Below, in pieces: positions 36,371-55,690 of a stretch of 64,000 bases of DNA. The stretch spans positions 14,934,443-14,998,442 of the forward strand of contig CM051002.1 of assembly GCA_027704905.1 (NCBI GenBank), in the 5' to 3' direction. The first letter of the stretch is position 1; every line of letters begins with the position of its first letter. The notes beneath the pieces were generated by a model, which worked only from the letters and a program-made list of their open reading frames with translations, had not been told where the DNA came from and searched no databases. Position numbers and translations under genes: made by a program. The DNA is from Muraenolepis orangiensis. Its lineage: Eukaryota > Chordata > Actinopteri > Gadiformes > Muraenolepididae.

Positions 36371-37040
36371 TTTATTCAAGTCTTCCCAACTCTAAAGTAT
36401 TTACATCATATCACTAGTGCAGGTCTGAGCACAAACAACAGACTTGACACGTGACAATATATTACAAGGCTGTGACTTTATATACAATGAACATCACAAC
36501 GCATTATCCTAGCAATACTTTTTATCCGTCTTCATACTTTTCGCTCACACAAACCTATATGTACACAAGTACACATAACAGACAGTCAAATGCTAACACT
36601 CTTTGCTACATTTCACAGAGGTTAAAGCCTTTTCACATCTACAATATTTATTCTCATGTCGAAAACGTATCACAGGTGAAGCACATCTTTACTTGATGTT
36701 TGCATACTTGTTGCCAAAGTGTGGGGTCATTTAAAAACAAAAAATAAACGTCATAACTTAACGGATTTGTAAAATGGAGAATGCCACCGTGCTCAACTAC
36801 CCTCACATTTTTGCAGCACATATGTTCACATTGCATTGTCAGCTGACTTTTATACTCATTAGGCCTTCACCCGACGTCCACATGGTTGCCTACCAGAGCA
36901 AAAGCCGGGTGGCCTGAGGAAAAACCCTTCAGCCAAAACAACTCGTCAGTGGCTCCTTACAAGCAGATTCAGAGCAGCAGACTGACTAGCAGCCCATCTG
37001 TGGGTATCCTACATGGTGGAACGTTTTTGGAGCCAACTCC
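36371..37040 (-). other. tusc2 3' UTR region
   Basis: AATAAA signals on the minus strand lie at 36652-36647 and 36376-36371, about 390 and 670 nt past the stop. Either could end the transcript. Confidence 0.5.
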
Positions 37041-37581
37041 TCACACTTCACAGAGAATAATAGGAAAGTCTACATGAATACAGGGGTGGTCCAGCCTCAC
37101 AACTCCCTAAAGAAACAAATACAAAAAAACACGTGGGTGAGAACAGTTCACACTGCATTGTTTAAAGCAAAACACACAAATAGCTTTTTTTCCTTCTTGA
37201 ATTAACCTGTCCATTCGCATACCTGAGGAATGAGATTCTTCTGAATTCTCTTCAGCTTAGACTTCCTTCTGCCATTTTTTGTCACAACCGTCTCTTCATA
37301 GAACTCGTGAGCAATATCCCCATCCTCATCGCAGTACAGGGAACTAAGACACACAGAAACCAATCACATTATTTCACATACTACACTTATAGAGTACATA
37401 TCACTTAAAACGAGTTAAACAAAACACCTTACCTTCTCCTCGTGAAAACAAACGGTGTGGCACTTCTGGAGCCTTTGAGTCGAGCCACGGACTGATCGTT
37501 GGCCTCGCTGGCCGAATCTCCTCCGGCCCCTGAACCTGAGAAAGGCCAGGCGCCTTTGGCTTTGGACGTGCTTCCTCCCAT
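37041..37581 (-). CDS. tusc2: Tumor suppressor candidate 2 (FUS1)
   Basis: This is a small N-myristoylated protein associated with mitochondria, calcium handling and immune/tumour-suppressor roles in mammals. The coding exons are 37581-37433, 37343-37223 and 37106-37041, of 149, 121 and 66 nt, giving 111 aa against 110 in human. All three splice junctions are GT-AG and in phase. The N-terminus MGGSTSKAKG is a myristoylation context. The order of conserved blocks is FVFTRRS, YCDEDGDIAHEFYEETVVTKNG, KLKRIQKNLIPQG, and a C-terminal LDHPCIHVDFPIILCEV. The only less conserved part is the Gly/Ser/Ala-rich stretch at residues 14-30. A four-codon upstream ORF (ATG at 37598) ends two bases before the main ATG. 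Confidence 0.96.
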
Positions 37582-38460
37582 CTTCATCGAAGGCTCATGG
37601 TCTCCGCTTCGGGTTGGGCCGTTCTCCCTCTGCGATGCTCCGGGTGCCTCCTTGGTTGTTTACAAAGCCCCTAGGGGTCCGAAGAAAGGTTCAAAATGAT
37701 GTTGTGACACATGAACGAACTGACATGCGACTCAGTAGCCAGACATTTGCCAAATCTAAGGAAAGCAAAGGACTCTAAACCTCCCAGTGCATTTAAATCT
37801 AAAAGGGATTGATTATGTTATCCAATGGAGTTAGCCTCAGACTGTAAGGCTAACCGAAGCTTTGAAGGTATAGGGTAAACGACTTGGTGTGTAGCTGGGT
37901 AGACTATATATCCACGGGGATATGGCCGATAATCAGATACAACTTGCGCATGCCTACATGCATTAACGAAGTTTATAACGTGCAATGTTTGGGTATGAAC
38001 CAAATTAAAATTAAATTAAAAGTAACAGGCCTTCGACCTGCGCTATCATCATCATATAGCCAGGTTAGCCGTCTAGCTAACATGACATACCATGTACACA
38101 AATGCGCTATCGTCCATCATGTCCACAATAAATAGTTATTTTATGAGTAAAGTAACTGTAAATAAAAAGCAAGTGGCTGAATTCGGACATGGGTTATTCT
38201 GTCATAGTATATTGAAGGCTAAAAGCTAGCTAACGCTCTAAAAAGGCATATACGTAATTAACACAGCACAAAAAAAAGTAACCTCCGTAAAATGGACAAG
38301 AGCTTCCTTTAAAACGTCGCATGTTATTGTGTGAAACCCGACAACTACGTACCTACTTTATCCAGCATCAATATACATCGCCTGAGCTAATACGTGCACA
38401 AGAAGGAAGCTACGGTTCCTGTTTCGATATCCAAGCCTGATTGGTCAGCTGACCTATTAC
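37582..38460 (-). promoter_or_regulatory. tusc2 5' UTR, intron and promoter
   Basis: A probable non-coding first exon ends at 38353 (AAAGTAG|GTACGT), and the matching acceptor TTCTTCGGACCCCTAG ends at 37671. An inverted CCAAT box (ATTGG, 38440-38444) lies just upstream. Exon boundaries are inferred from splice motifs only. Confidence 0.45.
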
Positions 38461-39480
38461 GAAGAGATGAGACAGCCAGGAGGCAGTCCAGTACAACTCC
38501 TGCAATCACCATGTGTTAATATGTCACAGTTCTTTACTGGACTGTATTCATGATGCGGCTACCACTCACTAGTACAGAGCTGTGCTACAGTACTACTTTA
38601 TTGTTCTTTTCCCTTCTTGTTTATAATATTAATACTATTGTTGTGATTTTTTTTTCACAATGCTGGAGCGAATGGGGAGAAAGCGTTCCATTGTACTTGT
38701 AACAAATACAGAATCTTGAATGTATGTGGGGGTTCAACAGAGGAATGAAATATACTTACACAACAGACAAGACACAAGCGACTTTCAGACAAACATTTAT
38801 AAAACATTCAGATACATTCCAGTCAAACAAAGCAAGACACTTTTTTTCCACAATAACAATGGCCATACCAATGTCCACATGTCAGCCATACCCACTCACT
38901 TAAGGGACAGTAAAAAAGTTACACCCACACAAATGTGGTGTGCAAGAAATTAATGAAAAACTGGGTTGGTGAAAATCCAAATACCTTGCAGCCTAAGGTG
39001 CTTCGCAGAGTTCAAAATCTGCCAATTGGTGTTGCTAAATTGATAGAACAATTTGATAGCAGTAGATAGCTTACATCTGGCAAATACATCTGGTTGAATG
39101 CACTTAAATGTTGGATGTAAACTACACAACTGAAGGTAGTACAGCAAAACTAATCAACAAAGAGTCACAGGGAATTTCACCATTTCAATTGAATGAAACG
39201 CCCCCCAGTGACATCCTATAAAAAGTTGATGAGACATAGCCTAGGTATGTTGGATTATCAGACACCGCCCAATATCAGAAGACATTATTGGTTAAAAACC
39301 AATCTCCACGCAGTCAGTTTCTCATGTTTTCATCTCTCATTCTCACTCGCAGTACATCAGACTCATTCCAGGTGTAAGGCACTTTTCCTTTCTCTCTCTC
39401 TCTCGCAGCATTTCATACGCACACTCGGGCTAGCTCTCTCTTTCGCAGCCTCCATGCTCTTTCATTCTCCTCTTACAGAG
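38461..39480. other. Intergenic rassf1 to tusc2
   Basis: This includes a LINE-tail fragment on plus at about 38645-38720 (GAATGGGGAGAAAGCGTTCCA ... AATCTTGAATG). The rest may contain the rassf1 3' UTR. Confidence 0.5.
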
Positions 39481-39584
39481 GGATGTGTTGGTTGAGGTCC
39501 TCTGGGATGCTTCCATACACCAATGACCGGTTGTCGTCCCCGGTCACAAGCTGTACGTGAATCCCGTGGCTCAAAATGCCTTCC

Positions 39585-46604
<7,020 letters not shown>

Positions 46605-47400
46605 GTTTGTCTTTTATATGCACGTGTATTGCATGATCCCCGTCGGAGTCCAAAGCACCAAAGCTTTTTTATGCCAAATGTGTTACTACAACAATACAGA
46701 CTACATTGCGTACGATATTACGCAACAACCCGTATTTCACGCGTGCTGTGACGGGACGTGCTGTCATCGGCTCTTTCTCATAGGACGACAGCATTTCGAC
46801 AAGCCAACAACTTGGGCTGTACTCGACATGTTTGTAACCCGTAAACGTCAAACTCAAAAACGTTTAAAGTGTTAACTGAATGCACGCTCGACGCGGGGAG
46901 GCTTGCTTGATGAACGTAGATATCGAAGAATATGTTGGCTGACACCAAGACAGACCGCTTAGCTTACAGAAAGTAAGAAGTAGGCCTACCTTTGTAACAA
47001 TCCTTCTTTCGTCCAATAAATAAAACGTACCGGTGATTGGTCTGGGCAGCTAACGGATACGTGTCGTCTCCATCACGCACCCCATCTCTGGAAACTCTAC
47101 TTGCTCTCCGGGTAGATACTTTTGAAATAACTGCATAACGGCCGACTGCAATGGTCCCCGTCGTTCGGTTATTTAATCCAGTAACAAACACAATCAAAAA
47201 ACACAAAGTGAGATGAGAGTGAACCACAGACATCCGGGCTGTATCACAGGGGTGCATCCGACTAGTCTGTTGTCTGGGGGCGTGCTGAAGTCCCCCACCC
47301 ACCCATTAAACAACTCACTTTAATGGTAAACATTACAGTAGTCTAATAGTTAACACGCTCATGTAGGACTAGCCCTTTGATTTAAACATTTAGATTCCAT
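46605..47400. other. rassf1 A promoter region and zmynd10 3' flank
   Basis: This is the space between the rassf1 start codon and the 3' end of zmynd10, both on minus. The rassf1 A-form transcription start should lie just above 46605. No other gene is recognised. Confidence 0.5.
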
Positions 47401-47572
47401 TTTTTATTATTATTTTATTTAAGAAATGCCTACCGTTAAACATAAGCTCATAATGAACAATCTCACACTAAGATCCAAAAAGAGCAGAAATGTTTAGAAA
47501 ATGTCTGTGTATTCAAACTCAGATTCCACTGCTTTCCATTCGATCTCCTGTCCAAGTTAAATATTTTCACCG

Positions 47573-50500
47573 TCATGGTTTCACATCAAGCAAGTTATTC
47601 TGTATCTCTTCGGAAGCCTCTGCCATCAGCTTACACGCAGCCTCGTGTTTCGACCAGTGCTTCACCTGGCATTCCCTGGAGAAAGAAAAAAGGTATTTGA
47701 AAATGGTATTTGAAATACATCGTCTTAAGTTAATTTATATACAATGTTGTACCATGAAATAAAGACAAAATTAACTCAACCCTTTGCAAAGTTTCAGTGA
47801 ATGCATTACCTGTTGCAGTACCATTCTCCCTGGCAACGGGAGCATCTCTTGGATGCCTCCCCCCCACAGCATCCACATTTGGGCTTCTCTGGGATCAGAC
47901 GCTCCATCACGTCCAAGCTGTAGGTCTGGGCTAGCCTATAGTCACACAGGTGTATCCAATGAAACGCTGATGACACCTAATAAGAAGGGCCTGAATGTAG
48001 AGCAACAGGCGTACAAGTACTTACCTCTGTGCCTGTTGCCTCAGCTCCTTCTCAGAGGGATTAAACGTCTCTTTGACTTGATACTTTGCAATGGCCTTCC
48101 ATTTGCCCGCATTCTCATGCACAATGTGGTTCCACATCTCAGGGATCTACAGGTGTGTAAAGATCAGTGTTTTTCCAGCATAATGAATGGATGGAACTGT
48201 TTATTATGGGATGGGTATAGAGCTAGGAGCGTTTATAGAAGGGTACCTGTTCCAGAACAAGTTCTTTCTTGGGTGGTGCAGGATCTGTGACGGAGAGGTG
48301 AGCGAGGAAACGCTGGAGGGACAGCAGGTTTGGCAGCTGGTCGATCAAAATCTCCGTTAGGAAACTTCTAAGCTAGGACACACAAGTAATACTAATAACC
48401 CAAATGATACAGCTACACCTTGTCACTGTGCAGATGACACATTGTGAGACAGAGCAACCAAAGAATAATGACAATAGCAGCCAGAGCAGCTATAGGTTTA
48501 AGAGCTGCATGCACCAAGTTTACGAAAACGGCCAGATATGCATGCAACAGGCAAGCTGTTGTTATGGTTTTGTTCAATTTTATATTAAACCTTCACAACA
48601 GTCACATTGACTGAGATTTTCCTTCTATGTTGTGATTGTAGGTGGGTGGTGGTTATGCATTATACTGTATGTGGCATACAGTATAATGTACAGGTCAGGA
48701 CATTGGAGGGAAACATCCTTGACGGAATCAACCTCAGCCAAAACTAACAGACAAACGGACAGTTCCTTTAGAAAGGGAGGAGATGATAAAGGATGTTGAA
48801 GGACAATGACTTGGCCCCGGCAGGCTTCCGCTGTAGCTCAACGCTAAACTCTGATACTTTGCAGTAAGAAGTAAAGAAAACAACACTTAACAACTTGTGC
48901 ACAACAATGCTAAGAGATACTGTAACTTGTAACCGTTTAGAGACACCTTTAAAAGCTGACTCTTGTTGAAGTTGTTGAAGTCATATTTGCGTTGGCAGTC
49001 CTCCTTGAGCAGCAGGTTGTAGAGCGAGAGCCACACCTGGCCATCCAACTTGCTCATCTTGACATGGTCTTCTGGGGAGATCTTGTGCCATGTGCCATCC
49101 ATGTACTTCTCAACCTCGCCTTTAGTTATATTTCATTAAATTAAATAAATATGACAAAATAAATGACCATTTAAAAGTGTACAATTATGTATGTTATGTT
49201 GTTTTGTTGTAAATGTTGACTGTATGGGACTGTTAATGTACTGACAACTGAGAGCATAGAGTGCATAGTGCATATAGTTATATAGTATACTATATACCTA
49301 ATAGCATCCAAATACTATATGTCGTTATCATTGCAAATAACCCCTGTGTTAGATAGTACCTGCTTTGTAGCGACTCCAGGGGCAGCAGTCAATCAGCTGC
49401 ACCAATACACAAGGCATGTTATGGGTGCACAGCATCCGGTTTATCACACTGATGCTGTAAAGGTACAATACATGGTTGAAAGCAAGGTTGGTTGACATGG
49501 CTGTCAAACTACATCACTGCGAAATCTCTGGCCCCTTCCCAATGTATGGCCTCTGTCCTTGCCATATATATACAGCACGGCCTCTCTCTCTTTCCCCATT
49601 GAATGAACTTTCTCTCTGTCTTTGCTTCTTTGTATGCGATCATGAAGAAAAGAGGCTGAATGTTGAAGAGATGGTACGTCACCTGTCGGTATGATCGGTG
49701 ATGTAGCGCAGCACCGACAGGGCCTTGAGGGAGATCTCAAACTCCAGAGCAGCGTTCTGTATCTGCAGCTCCTGCAACAGGGGGGGGGGGCAACCGTTTC
49801 CATTGAGCTCCGAAAGACTGGAGAATTTCCATTGCATACATCTTGTCTGAGACATTTCATTACAAACTGCCATCACCTGCATAGAGGACGCACCATCGGG
49901 GGCCCGGCCAGGTTGTGTCGGTCCTGGGTCGGGGGGCCATACCTGGAGGTTCTGCTGGCCAGCAGCGTGAGCTTGCGGTGGCAGTAGTCCACCAAGTCAA
50001 GGACAGCGTCATCGGCAGCTTCACACGAATCCTGCAGCACAACCCATGAGGATATCTACTCTTGACACGGATCTATACCACTGTTGTATGTTAGTACACA
50101 AGTTATAATATTGTTTTAGCTTTAGCTTCGTGACACGCTCACCTTATGAAACATGATCGTTTCCAGGAGGTTTATGACAGTGGCTTCATGGTGTATCTAA
50201 AATTAGGAAGAGAGAAGAGGAGCCCATTGTTTGGTCACCTTGTTCAAACCCAACCTAAGCACCTAACCTTGTCTCTTCACTCACCACCATGTAAAGGGGA
50301 AATGTGCTCTTTGGGTTGAAGTCCTGCAACTGACACAGAATAGGGAACACTTTTTGTTTCCACACCTCGACTAGTATCAACTCATGGACCAGAGTTGGTA
50401 TCTGAAAGGGAAAATGTAACAATAATTATATTGATGTATTGTTTAAGTTGATATCAGCACTATAGATGTTTTACATAATATTGGTGGGGCCAATACATTT

Positions 50501-50696
50501 ATTGAGATATCCAACAACCATTTTAAGAATAAGGTACATTATTTTATGGTATTAGTGATTACCTTTCCAAGTACAACCAGGAGCTCCTTGATATACTCGT
50601 CATGTGCTGAAGAGGCACTTAGTATGGCTTGCATGTTAAGTTTCTCTATATACTCATGTTGTCTGAACCACCTGTCTCACACAGACACACACAAGC

Positions 50697-50740
<44 letters not shown>

Positions 50741-51230
50741 GCCTCTGAGTTATATTGGTGTTAGCCATTTGTGTTTTCAAAAACTTAAAAACACGACCAC
50801 CAGGGCTCAGGCCTATATGTCACGTTACCACAAATGACCAAATTTTACATTTATTTGAATGTAGTCTATTGCTTTACTGGAAACAATCTTGTGCACCTGT
50901 GTTTGAGGCATTAAAGAGCCCATCCATATGTTGTAGGCCAACTGTGGCTTTTATCAACCCATTGCATTGGACTTACGTCTTATTTGCCACGAAGGCACAT
51001 ACTTTTAACATTACATTATTTTATAATCTAAATATAATGCAATTCAGGTGGTGTTGATAAGTGTGGCTATTTACCTCGTTAGCAGATAAATACAGTAACA
51101 GCATTGTCGTTAGGCTTTATTTAGATAGTTTCATGCTTTACCTTTGAGAGCCTACCTCCCTGAGGGAGAATGTTTCCAGGCATCGAACATATGCCTCTCC
51201 TTCCCCTGGCAGGATCACACATGTATCCAT
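47573..51230 (-). CDS. zmynd10: Zinc finger MYND-type containing 10
   Basis: This is a cytoplasmic factor for pre-assembly of axonemal dynein arms, acting with LRRC6 (DNAAF11); loss causes ciliary dyskinesia in vertebrates. The twelve coding exons are 51230-51142, 50671-50563, 50401-50285, 50196-50143, 50031-49894, 49771-49683, 49454-49360, 49119-48947, 48372-48247, 48146-48025, 47935-47810 and 47675-47573. All phases agree and the total is 446 aa (human 440). The N-terminus MDTCVILPGEGEAY is followed by HEYIEKLNMQAIL, a helical repeat region (LVDYCHRKLTLL, SKLDGQVWLSLYNLLL), and a C-terminal MYND finger with C391, C394, C402, C405, C411, C415, H423 and C427, the full ligand set. The donor of exon 5 is ATG|GTGCGT, chosen because it alone keeps the frame. 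An AATAAA lies at 47408-47403, about 165 nt past the stop. Confidence 0.96.
48658..48688. repeat. Small perfect hairpin in zmynd10 intron
   Basis: Arms of 14 bp (CATTATACTGTATG and its reverse complement) are separated by TGG. Confidence 0.9.
50698..50738. repeat. (CA)n microsatellite in zmynd10 intron 1
   Basis: A CA run lies about 27 bp upstream, in transcript sense, of the exon-2 acceptor at 50672. On the transcribed strand it supplies a (GT)n stretch close to the branch-point region. Confidence 0.93.
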
Positions 51231-51553
51231 GATGAGAGTGTATTATAATTTCTACTCGGGTGGAATAAGAATCTTTCTCAGAGGTCCGGATACTAAGTTC
51301 AATGTCTTTATTGAACAAAGCATCAAATGAAATCATCTACTGCAGCAAGATGGATCCTACCTGGTGCCAATTCGCAGATGGCGACGCGCTCCTTTGCCAC
51401 ACATTATATAGAAAATAGAATCATAAACATCGACTACTCCTATTGGTCAAAGTAAACAAACATCAACTAATACTATTGGTCTGAGAGGTACAACCAGTAT
51501 CCACTACTCTGGTTGGTCACGGTGTCTTCATTGTGACGTCACAAGTTTACAAG

Positions 51554-51678
51554 CGTAACAGAGTATGGAATGCATTTTCGGTCATTTGTATTTCCAACCT
51601 GTGTATGATTCTGTTGAGTGTGTGTGTGAATTTTATTTAAAGGATTTGTGTTTAATTTTGTAGTATTTTATCAATGGT
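51554..51678 (+). repeat. 5' LTR fragment
   Basis: It matches 58398-58522 with few differences, then diverges at TATCAATG. The rest of the LTR (about 200 bp) is missing. Confidence 0.85.
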
Positions 51679-52483
51679 TTGAATGTTCTATCCTCATTGA
51701 GTTGATGATTTATTTAAAAAAAAAAAATGAAAAAATTTAAATTAGATTTTTCACTATTTCTTGGTTTGTTCTTCCAGTTAATTAGCTTTTTGTCAAAAAA
51801 AAATGTACTTCCATATGAATGTTCTTTTGATAGTTGAGGGCAACTGCTAAAGTATCGATGGATATGTTTGCTAGTCATAGTCTGTCGAAATGTAGGGGTA
51901 GGGGCAGGGGTTTGTTGGGTGTCAGTGATATTGGTTTTAGTCGGGGTGTGGGACATCCAATGCACATATCTGATGGTTGTACAGATACAGGGTTGGACCA
52001 CGGCCCAACCTGTGCTCCTGTGGGTGGGTTCATGAGGGAAGGTCCCCGCACGTCCACTCCTAGCAGTGATAATGACGCCATTCACCAGCTCACGGACATG
52101 GTAGGGCAATTAGGTGCTCAAATTGGTGAATCCATTGTAGCAAAGTTGATGTCGGCTGGTATAGTGAACATGACTAGTGACCACCAGAATACTCCTACCA
52201 CACAGACACAGAAGGCACACTGTGACGTTGACAGACTTGACCCTCCACGTGTGACTGTCCAGGTTAAATTCAATAGGGGACTTCAGACATTTAGAGGTGA
52301 CAGCACGGATAAGTAGTCAGTCCAGGACTGGATTGAGGTTACTAAGATTTATCTTCGAAAGCAGCTTGTTCCTGTGCATGAACAAGCAGAGGAAATAATG
52401 AGCCATTTAATGGGCAAGGCTAGAGACGTTGTGAAGATTGCCTTGCGTAGTGATCCGGCACGTGACGTTAGACAGAGGCCTGA

Positions 52484-55400
52484 AATTCAAGATTCAGATC
52501 AAGATAACTTTATTTATCCAACGAGGGAAATTAAGGTGCAACAGTTGACACAGGGGGAATAAATGCACACAAAAATATACTAATACCTAAAAGCTAAAAA
52601 CTAAATAACAACAACTAACTAAACAAAACTAGTATAAACAAAATATAACTCAAATAACTCTAAATGAAATCTAATGTATTGATAGATGAATAGATGAATT
52701 GCACAATTTACAGTATTATTACAGTAATACGTAGGTATATACAATACACAACAATACGTATAGTGCAAATTGGCAGTAATAAAATATTAATAAATAACTA
52801 AGCACTTTACAGTGCAAAATTACAGTGAAAGGATTACAGTGCGTTGACCAAAAAATAATAATAATAACAGTGCGTTGGCCTCAGGTCACTGAGTCTCCAC
52901 TGTCCCTCTCACAACCCGAGGTAGATGAATTATAGAGAGTGATGGCCACAGGAAGAAAGGACTTCCTATGGCGTTCTGTGGCACACCTGGGTGGAATGAG
53001 TCTGTTGCTGAAGGTGCTTCTGTATGAGGTCAGCACCTGATGGAGAGGGTGAGAGTTGTTGTCAAGGATACTACGCAGCTTGCGCAGCATCCTCCTCTCA
53101 GACACCACCAACAAGGAGTCCAGCTGGACCCCCAGGACAGCGCCAGCCTTCCTGACAATCCTGCTGATCTTGTTGGCGTCTGCTGACCTCAACCTGCTTC
53201 CCCAGCACACGACACCGGAGAAGATGGCACTGGGTACCACCGACTGGTAGAACATATTCAGCATCTTGTTACAAACGTTGAAGGACCGGAGCCTCCGCAG
53301 GAAGTAGAGACGGCTCTGGCCCTTCTTGTACACAGACTCAGAGTTCTTGGCCCTGACCAGTTTGTTGTCCAGGTGAACTCCCAGGTATTTATATTCCTGA
53401 ACAACTTCTGCGGACACACCCTTGATGGAAATGGGTGTGGGGGTAGATTTCCTCCTGCGGAAGTCCACCACCATCTCCTTCGTCTTGTCTGTGTTGAGCT
53501 GCATGTGGTTCAGCTCACACCACTCAACGAAGGAGTCCACGACGCCCCTGTACTCCTCATCGTTTCCCTCACTGACACAACCAACCACTGCAGAGTCGTC
53601 CGAGAACTTCTGCAGATGGCAGGACACAGAGTTGTACTGGAAGTCTGAGGTGTAAAGGGTGAACAGGAATGGGGAAAGAACCGTTCCCTGTGGAGCACCA
53701 GTGCTGCTGACCACAGTGTCAGACACACAGTCCTGCAGTCTGACAAACTGTGGACGACCCGTCAAATAGTCAGTAATCCAGGAAACCAGGGAAGAGTCCA
53801 CCTTCATCGCCGTCAGCTTATTCCCCAGCAGGGCAGGCCGGATGGTGTTGAACGCACTGGAGAAGTCGAAAAACATGATTCTCACAGTGCTCCCGGGTCT
53901 GTCCAAATGGGCGTAGGCACGATGAAGCAGGAAGATGATGGCGTCCTCCATTCCCAGTTTCGGCTGGTAGGCAATGATCTGACCAGGGGCCGAAGAAGCG
54001 ACAGGACCAGCCTCTCAAAGGACTTTGACACGTGGGACGTCAGTGCCACCGGTCTGTAGTCGTTAGAGGTGCTGGAACGTGCCTTCTTCGGAACCGGCAC
54101 CAGGCAGGATGTCTTCCACAGCACAGGGACCCTCTCCAGTCTCATGCTCAGGTTGAAGATGTACTGCAGGACTCCACTCAGCTGGGCAGCACACGTTTTG
54201 AGGACCCTCGGGCTGACACCGTCAGGACCTGCAGCCTTGCCTGGGTGGAGCCTGCACAGCACTTTCCTCACCTGCTCAGCTGTGAAGGTCTGTGTGCCGT
54301 GAGTGGGGGCAGGAAGAGTCTCTGTTGTGTTGATGGGGGAGGGGTGAGGTAGTGGTGGTGGGGGAGAGAGAACAGGTATGTTGTCGCTGGAGAGGGACGG
54401 TGGGGGAGGGGGGACAGCAGGGCTGGGGGGCTGGAGGGGAATGGTTGTAGAGGGGCTGGGGGAGGGGGGGTAGACCGGAGCCCACTCATTGAATCTATTG
54501 AAAAACAAATTCAACTCATTGGCCCGATCAGGACCCCCCCTATTGTCTGGCTACCAGGTTGTTTGTAGCCAGTGATGCTCCTCATGCCACTCCACACATC
54601 CTTCAGGTTGTTCTGCTGAAGTTTGTGCTCCAGCTTCCTCCTGTAGTTGTCTTTGCCCTGCTGGATCCTCTCCTTCAGCTCCCTCTGAACCCGCCTCATC
54701 TGCTCCCTGTCCTCCCTGCTCCTCTGAAGGCCCTCTTCTTCTCATTGAGCAGGACCTTGATGTCTCGGGTGACCCATGGCTTGTTGTTGGGGAAACGTAC
54801 AGTCTCTGTGGGAACAACACTGTCCACACAGAAGTTGATGTACCCTGTTATACATTCCGTGAGATCATCAAGGTCCTCTCCATGCAAATCACAGAGGAAA
54901 TCCCAGTCTGTTGACTCAAAGCAGCCCCGCAAGTCCTCGTCGGCCTCCTGTGACCATCTCCTCACAGTCCTTGTGGTCACAGGCAGCCGCTGGACTAGAG
55001 GCCTATACAGGGGCTGAAGGTGGATGAGGTTGTGGTCTGACCTTCCAAGAGGAGGAAGGGCGGTGGCACTGTATGCCTCCTTAACATTGGCATACAGCAG
55101 GTCCAGTGTCTTGTTTTCCCTGGTGGGACAGTCCACAAACTGCTTGAAGGTGGGCAGTGTTGCAGCCAGAGTCACGTGGTTGAAGTCCCCAGATATCGCG
55201 ATGAATGCTTCAGGGTGCTGTGTCTGAAGTCTCGCGACGACGGAGTGGGTGACGTCACACACGAGCGCCGCGTTTGCCGACGGTGGAATGTAAACAACAA
55301 CAAGAAGCACATGGGAGAACTCTCGCAGCAGATAGTATGGCCGCAGACTCACGGCCAGCAGTTCAATGTCCGGGCTACACACACGTTTCTTCACAGTAAC

Positions 55401-55690
55401 ATGTCCAGGGTTACACCACTTGTTGTTAAAGAGAATAGCAAGTCCCCCACCTTTCCTCTTGCCACTCTCCCGGTGCGTCCTGTCCGCCCGGACGGTCAGA
55501 AAGCCGTCCGCGGTAACATTGGAGTCCGGGGTGTCCTCGTGGAGCCACGTCTCCGTGAAACAAAGCACGCTGCTCTCCCGGTACACCCGCTGGGTCCTCA
55601 CCAGGCCCGCTAGCTCGTCCATCTTGTTAGCTAGCGACCTCACGTTCCCCATGGTGATGGAGGGGAGATGTACAATGTTCTCCTCCACTA
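52484..55690 (-). mobile_element. Nearly full Rex1-like LINE nested in gag
   Basis: A minus-strand non-LTR retrotransposon is inserted in the Gag-like frame of the LTR element. The endonuclease spans 55688-54700 (CFTETWLHED, SGDFNHV, GRSDHNLIH). The linker and reverse transcriptase span 54514-52881 (HPGKAAGPDGVSPRVLK, NDYRPVALTSHVSKSFERLV, FDFSSAFNTI, STGAPQGTVLSPFLFTLYTSD, KFSDDSAVVG), followed by a thumb region with YLGVHLD and a Leu/Arg-rich helix. Frameshifts occur near 54697, 54512 and 53930; otherwise the coding is continuous, so this is a fairly recent insertion. The 3' tail is TTTATTTA-rich and ends in CTGAATCTTGAAT. A (CA)-free Pro-rich linker at 54270-54480 is unusual low-complexity coding. 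Confidence 0.92.

Noticed and set aside
46964..47302. 112-codon frame between rassf1 and zmynd10
   Set aside because: No domain, no splice support, and it lies in the expected rassf1 promoter flank.
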